The notes under the pieces: generated by a model | Databases searched by the model: none | What the model saw: the letters and a program-made list of their open reading frames with translations, nothing else | Told to the model about the DNA's origin: nothing | Shown: in pieces, positions 62,169 through 64,000 of the stretch | How positions within the stretch are numbered: the stretch's first letter is position 1 | Layout of the letters: the number at the start of each line of letters is the position of its first letter | Assembly (NCBI RefSeq): GCF_048771995.1 | Contig: NC_133032.1 | Location: forward strand, 16,496,501 to 16,560,500 | DNA length: 64,000 bases | From: Taeniopygia guttata | Taxonomy: Eukaryota; Chordata; Aves; Passeriformes; Estrildidae | Reading direction: 5' to 3' | Made by a program: the position numbers and the translations under genes

Positions 62169-64000
62169 ATTCATACCTTTTCTGCAGGGGCAGCTCAGTT
62201 TTGAGTGACAGCTGGGGAAAGCCTTGTGTAGAGCTCTAGCAATCCATGTGGAAAACAAATGTGATGTGCTGTTTACATATAACAGGTAACACATTCACAA
62301 GTTAAGTGGTTTTTTTTCATAAGGATAAGCTCAAGCTGCCTGGTTGAGTTACATTTTCTGGAATTATGACATTCACTAGGATTCCAATACGAGGGATTCC
62401 CATCAAGTGTTATCCCTGTCATTAGCTATAGTAGGTTTGATTTATCCATTCTAAGACAGGCTTTAAGTGAGTGTTCATCAAGAACATGATGGATTTTTTC
62501 CCCATGGTTAAATTACAGTTTTCATTATTAAGATGAAAAAATACTTCATTTTAAAGATTGTAGCTACTTTAGAGGAGTGGATCAGGATGCATAAGTACAG
62601 CTGTTGCTGTCTCTGTTGCAGTCTATGCTAATTGTTCATCAAAAGCCACTGTACAATGAGATTTTACTTGTTCTAGGTTGTCTTATCAAGATTCCTTACA
62701 AATACCTTGCAGAGCTCAGAAAAATCACTGCTCTAGTTATATATGTATGGCCATGGCTCCTTGAGAATGGATTCGTTTTGCCCATCACTTTCATACCAAA
62801 ATGCCTTTCCAACAAGGTGCTCATGAAACTTACAGTGTCTTTCATCTCAGAAATAATTTCCTTGGATATTTTTCCATTTGTTTGGTCTGGAATGATCCCT
62901 GTGTTGCATATTAGCCATGCTATCTTTTTACCTGGGGAGTATGCCAGTAGTCAAAGTTTCAAGTTTTGTTACTCTGTTGTATTTTAGGAATGTTGAGGAT
63001 TTTGTTAGTGCTCTCCATAGTCAAAGCCAGTTTGTCTTCAAAGTGATTGTGAGTAACTTGGAAAATTTCCCAACATTGAAAAGAGAAATGATGATTGCTG
63101 AAAATAAAGAGCTCTATGGGAGCTCAGGTATTTCAGCCCTGCTGTTTAATCCACTCATCTCTTATTTCTTCTCAGTTGCTGGTGTTGCTTTGCAGCTGGA
63201 GGCAGCTCAGTACTCCAAATCTACCCAAATTAAAAATTACAAATATTGTGGACATTGCTCATTTCTAAACTCTTACACCAATACAAATACACAGTTTATG
63301 CATGCTTTGAATGGTTTTGCTTTATGTGAGTAACAGTGGTGAAATCCAAATTAAACTTATTCTTGACAGAATGCTCATACAATCTCCTGTTGTATGCTGC
63401 AAAATGTAACAGTCCTGTGGGTGTATTTCTACTTGAAATATGTCTGAAAAATGAGTTATTTTTTCCATAACCTTTGTTTTTGTTTGTTTGTATTTTTTGT
63501 AACTGGCAGTGTAAATGTAACATAGAGTTTTTTCTTACTAAACATTCTGTAAGGATTTTCTGCAGCAAGTGCCTCTGCTTAGTTTTGTCAATCTATTAGC
63601 AGCCTCTTCTCTCACAGATAGCAGGTTTTTAACAGTCCTCATGAGGAAAACACCATGATCCTGCAATTTCTTCGTTAGTGCTGTGTGGGCTCCACGTGGT
63701 CCTTGTACTGATGGAGGTCAGAGGGAGGATTGAGCCAGTTAGTTTGTTCTCATTCCCTCTTACTGCACAAGACAGATGGTCTGCTGCCATGTCACAAGGA
63801 GAAAGCCCCTGTGATTCGAGAGGGACTAGCCTGCTTATCATGGGCTGAGCAAGCCTTTGCAGTGTTTCAACAGTGTTTCAACATTCCGAATTTGCCAGCT
63901 AGTGCTTTTAATCCCCTAGCCTTCAAATTATCCATAACATACCAAGTCCTGTGCAAAGGTTGCTATAAAGAACTATAGTAGAGCATAAAACTCCGTTTTC

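Overview
This is a vertebrate, almost certainly bird, nuclear window. It is AT-rich and intron-dominated, with few interspersed repeats, and every recognisable transposon is a 5'-truncated CR1 LINE, the typical avian element. Two protein-coding genes lie head-to-tail on the + strand in the order known from human 2q31: the 3' half of RAPGEF4 (EPAC2, a cAMP-activated exchange factor for Rap GTPases), then the start of MAP3K20 (ZAK/MLTK, a stress-activated MAP3 kinase). The species cannot be named from the sequence.

Region 1 (1-29123) holds the last 14 coding exons of RAPGEF4. Spliced, they give one uninterrupted frame of 458 residues plus the last base of a preceding His codon: the end of the REM domain, the RA (ubiquitin-like) domain and the whole CDC25-type catalytic domain, ending at TAA 29121-29123. 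Every exon-exon junction restores frame, and all boundaries are GT-AG except the first acceptor in the window. That acceptor fits a minor-spliceosome (U12-type) intron ending in AC. An AU-rich 3'UTR follows to about 30.1-30.5 kb.

Region 2 (about 30.5-40.2 kb) is intergenic. It has no gene I can support, but it contains a striking 91-bp near-perfect hairpin at 39019-39109. A CR1 copy (about 40.2-40.8 kb) then runs directly into a CpG island (about 40.82-41.64 kb), the probable MAP3K20 promoter and non-coding first exon.

Region 3 (41.2-64.0 kb) is MAP3K20. After a 6.7-kb first intron with a second GC-rich, minisatellite-bearing island at about 47.28-47.64 kb, the first coding exon (47909-48098) encodes the kinase N-lobe with the glycine loop and Lys45. 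The remaining 15.9 kb is intron, and the next coding exon is not in the window.

The least expected signals are: the AC-ending U12-like acceptor; six short perfect or near-perfect inverted repeats with 2-6 base loops, one created inside a CR1 copy, which look like footprints of short template switches; GC-rich minisatellites in all three GC islands; and an out-of-frame ATG five bases upstream of the MAP3K20 start, with a better context at -3. No prokaryotic-type system, virus, CRISPR array, tRNA or rRNA was found.
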